Assembly (NCBI GenBank): GCA_964458775.1
Contig: CAYWLQ010000008.1
Coordinates: forward strand, 4,601 to 68,600
Origin: CAYWLQ01 sp964458775
Lineage (GTDB): Bacteria; Myxococcota_A; Polyangia; JAAYKL01
DNA length: 64,000 nucleotides
Reading direction: 5' to 3'
Within the stretch, counting starts at the first letter, position 1. Each line of letters begins with the position of its first letter. Under the pieces are notes generated by a model. The model was not told the DNA's origin, did no database searches, and saw only the letters and a program-made list of their open reading frames with translations. Shown here in pieces: positions 62,601 to 64,000 of the stretch. A program made the translations under genes and the position numbers.

Positions 62601-64000
62601 GCCTTGGCTTGTGTATAGGCATCCTCCGGTCTGTTCAAGTTTTCTCTCAATACTTGGGCACATCTAAAAAGGAGGTCTCGTTTTTCTGCTTTGTTTTGGG
62701 TAAGGTCAGCGCGCTTTCTCAATAGTTCGGTCATCTCATCGAATTTGGATGATTTAAAATACAAGTCTTCCAATGCTTCGATTGCGCTCATGTCATCAGG
62801 CATCAAGTCCAAAACATTTCTATATGCATCGGTTGCAGCTTCGAAATCGCCTAGATGTAAGAAATATATGTCAGCCAATTTTCGATAAGCTTCGACTTTT
62901 TTTGTTCGGCTTTTGGTGGTCTCAATTTCCTGAACCAAAAGAACCTGAAGAGAAGACCAATCCTCAACCTTTTCAAATAATCTGATCAGTGCTTCAACCG
63001 CATCTCTTACCTTGGGATCATTTTCTTTGATTTGATTCCATGCTGTTATGGCACCGTAAATATCTCCGAGTTGTTCCTCTGAAAGTCTAGCTGCCTCTCT
63101 TAATCTTACTGTTTGAACAGCCGGCGGAAGATGAGGAGAACCGGCGGAACGAAGCAGCAAGTCCCTAAGAGATGACCAATCACTTCGAGATCGAAAACGT
63201 CTTTCCAAAAAAGTAATAGCTTTTTGATCATACGGAAATAAATCCAATACCTGCAACAGACACATTTCTGCAGAAGCTTCATCTCCAATACGTCTGGCAC
63301 GATCAGATGTTTGCCTCAAAGTTTCTGCGAAAATTTCATCTGTCATTCCCGGTTCGCGAATCGGCATCGCAATTGTATTGTGAGCCGATTCTGTCGGAGC
63401 AGGCTCTTTGTGAGGTGCGACAACAGACTGCTGTTGATCAGCAGCGGAGGCGGCGAAAATAGATTGTTGTGCTGTCGACGAAGAATCAAACATAGAGCCC
63501 TGCTGCCGATCAAAAATTGTCTCTGCTTCATTCAACAATTGTCCGCTCTTTGAAATGTTTACTGCTGGAGGAACAGAAGGAAGAGGCGGAGAAGGAACCG
63601 ATGAATGAGAACCCGGTGAAGAAGGAATCGGAGGTGCAGGGATAGAGGATGCAGCTTTTTCAGGACTTTCTTCCTCCGAAAGCAATGACTGATAAGGTTC
63701 TTCACTCCCAAGCACCTGAAAAGATTCGTCCTCTGCCTGAATGGAAGCTCTCCAATGTGCAGCGCGAACTTCGTCTTTTAGATGAATCTGATAAATACTT
63801 GAAAGACGAGAGATAACAGTGTTTCGCATATTTTGGTTAGGAATCTTGGCGATAATTTCTTCATAAGTTGCCGCCAATTGACTAAAATTTCCGGTTGCCT
63901 CGGCATTTTCTTCCAGAAAATCCAGTGCCTTTGTAGAAGTCGGTGTTGAAATAACGGCCTGTACAGCCAACTCCACAGCTTCCATTCCTGACGCATCTGC
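59642..64000 (-). CDS. Large TPR-repeat protein (5' end outside the window)
   Basis: At least 1,450 residues, open to the edge of the window. The first ATG at 63985 is preceded by an uninterrupted in-frame stretch and no SD, and the protein starts in mid-repeat, so it is partial. From about residue 215 to 1300 there are many divergent TPR-like units of about 70-75 residues each, of the form Leu-Asp-Ala-xxx-Ala-Tyr followed by a Trp-x-Leu partner helix. A Pro/Ser-rich linker (about 105-150) lies near the N-terminus. The last 130 residues are extremely acidic (Glu/Asp-rich with Ser/Thr). No signal peptide can be judged. It is probably a cytoplasmic scaffolding protein; function unknown. Similar large TPR proteins are common in Myxococcota. 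Confidence 0.82.
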   Translation of the reverse strand, partial: ADASGMEAVELAVQAVISTPTSTKALDFLEENAEATGNFSQLAATYEEIIAKIPNQNMRNTVISRLSSIYQIHLKDEVRAAHWRASIQAEDESFQVLGSEEPYQSLLSEEESPEKAASSIPAPPIPSSPGSHSSVPSPPLPSVPPAVNISKSGQLLNEAETIFDRQQGSMFDSSSTAQQSIFAASAADQQQSVVAPHKEPAPTESAHNTIAMPIREPGMTDEIFAETLRQTSDRARRIGDEASAEMCLLQVLDLFPYDQKAITFLERRFRSRSDWSSLRDLLLRSAGSPHLPPAVQTVRLREAARLSEEQLGDIYGAITAWNQIKENDPKVRDAVEALIRLFEKVEDWSSLQVLLVQEIETTKSRTKKVEAYRKLADIYFLHLGDFEAATDAYRNVLDLMPDDMSAIEALEDLYFKSSKFDEMTELLRKRADLTQNKAEKRDLLFRCAQVLRENLNRPEDAYTQAKALLAFSKEDQEVLAFLTALDEECGNWSRLMSVLELSIHAAPSLDEKAQLIRKKANCALEKLGDMQGAVNALNTLLSMIPDDIEAMDSLIDIHRKTENWESLAASLKKRIEASADRAEQAELYRECARVLEGPLHRESDAMESWKAVLEIQPDAESLGALSRYYERNEQWDSFVNVLEQQASYAEDHKQRADILYNRAVTIDSKLSNRPSAISELERILKEVDPSHDATLNLLTEILVAENRFSEAADLLDQRISYSQNPTLSKSMLLTLGSWCTQELKDIERAMDAYEKAVQIDKEDVAILEALEDVYTKLGQWDKLLKLLYARAKSASDDQVRFGFLTKGATICENNLADKKKAWTWYVEILDKLGHLEEAVSQVEQAARRMELWKELIDLAGLMTKKSTVPAVQVEWWLKAADILENNLNNPAQALEAVLRAFGLEPDNETLLDMVDRLAVNVQNWQRLSTVYGVLANRIEDKTKKIDLLVRYANVLKDKANRPSDAFEISIRAFELDPDSDELLQKVEELGQISQRWDDLVRIYNGCANLTSEMEKKVALKLRAAAMLKDKKGDTDAALVMILDALRLDPFEKENTEKLWAEIASLEADLVPSESGTYWNRLIETYRALSDEYKKDTDKLFMCLCQISEIYLDKLKNLNAAFEVLKENLSVNPKDDRTLDKLEELAGRDNNWRGLVDHYQDVLDETFDMEVAVALHRRRGRILQEHLQQPEEAAEHYWQIIQLDSSDTRAYEALVSHYEISRKWNDLVNILERQLDNTSDDEAKKNILLRIGSVWENEIGNRYEAKDWYEQALTIWPNDKDAVAAIDRLTKGDVRKQETEDDNSAEDDDEDIQALISMPPPPDNPVEEEPMSEENNSSSDNSNEAEEKALAEADGEEEEDETDEESETDEEGETDTADEMDQEDESVEADEDSENDTLSSSDELPIEDTSIAEDDAPWPVMGGEQVDDNNDGAEDSDLLLDDDDFLIEDDEKN

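Noticed and set aside
1..64000. CRISPR array, prophage or transposase genes
   Set aside because: No direct repeats with regular spacers, no integrase, capsid or transposase motifs seen. The tandem repeats found are all contiguous and short-period.

Overview
The window is a gene-dense bacterial chromosome segment of moderate to low GC (judged by eye at a little over 40%), with about 48 protein-coding genes and almost no gap longer than 300 bases. No rRNA, tRNA, CRISPR array or transposase is visible. The gene set points to an uncultured deltaproteobacterial/Myxococcota-type organism: two Hanks-type Ser/Thr kinases, one fused to a sigma54 activator; an ECF sigma/anti-sigma/caspase-like peptidase cluster; large TPR proteins; a protein with the C-terminal domain known from Myxococcus MXAN_5187; and lipoproteins with very long Asp-(Ala/Ser/Thr) linkers. 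Rubrerythrin and arabinan-degrading enzymes fit an anaerobic or microaerobic consumer of plant polysaccharide. The taxonomic call is inference.

Layout. 0.3-6.1 kb: a lipoprotein with a LamG-like domain, the MXAN_5187-type coiled-coil protein, a transmembrane Ser/Thr kinase (minus strand), then a GYF_2-like small protein, RNase J and YjbQ (plus strand). 6.3-13 kb (minus): a ~1,716-residue kinase-AAA-TPR-GAF-sigma54 activator and an orphan secretin, separated by a ~140 bp palindromic element that supplies the secretin stop codon. 13-18.4 kb (minus): split transketolase and two GH43 arabinan-degrading lipoproteins with hexamer-repeat-encoded acidic linkers. 18.5-23.5 kb (minus): PrmC, ECF sigma factor, zinc-finger anti-sigma with DUF4384, caspase-like peptidase and a lipoprotein, with overlapping ends. 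23.6-31.3 kb: dprA, topA and trmFO (plus), then proC and a hybrid histidine kinase (minus).

31.5-40.1 kb (plus): a translation/transcription operon rimP-nusA-ylxR-infB-DUF503-(rbfA::nrnA fusion)-truB. It is preceded by a leader carrying a terminator-like hairpin. 40.2-45.3 kb (plus): two tandem, related, large periplasmic/membrane proteins of unknown function, one with an embedded LysM domain. 45.3-53.2 kb: a CE1-type esterase lipoprotein, a PhoB/PhoR-like two-component pair, rubrerythrin, a PlsC-type acyltransferase and two lipoproteins. 53.3-57.1 kb (plus): a cobalamin riboswitch controlling a B12-uptake operon of two BtuF-like proteins, an ABC ATPase and a permease. 57.1-64 kb (minus): a large TPR protein cut by the window edge, two exported coiled-coil proteins and a metallo-beta-lactamase-fold hydrolase, apparently one operon.

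The best candidates for undescribed biology are the ECF/caspase/lipoprotein cluster, the tandem LysM/periplasmic membrane-protein pair, the giant kinase-sigma54 fusion, the RbfA-NrnA fusion, and several structured non-coding elements: the 11.5 kb palindrome, the rimP leader, the 40.15 kb inverted repeat, and the paired upstream inverted repeats of two polysaccharide-degradation genes.
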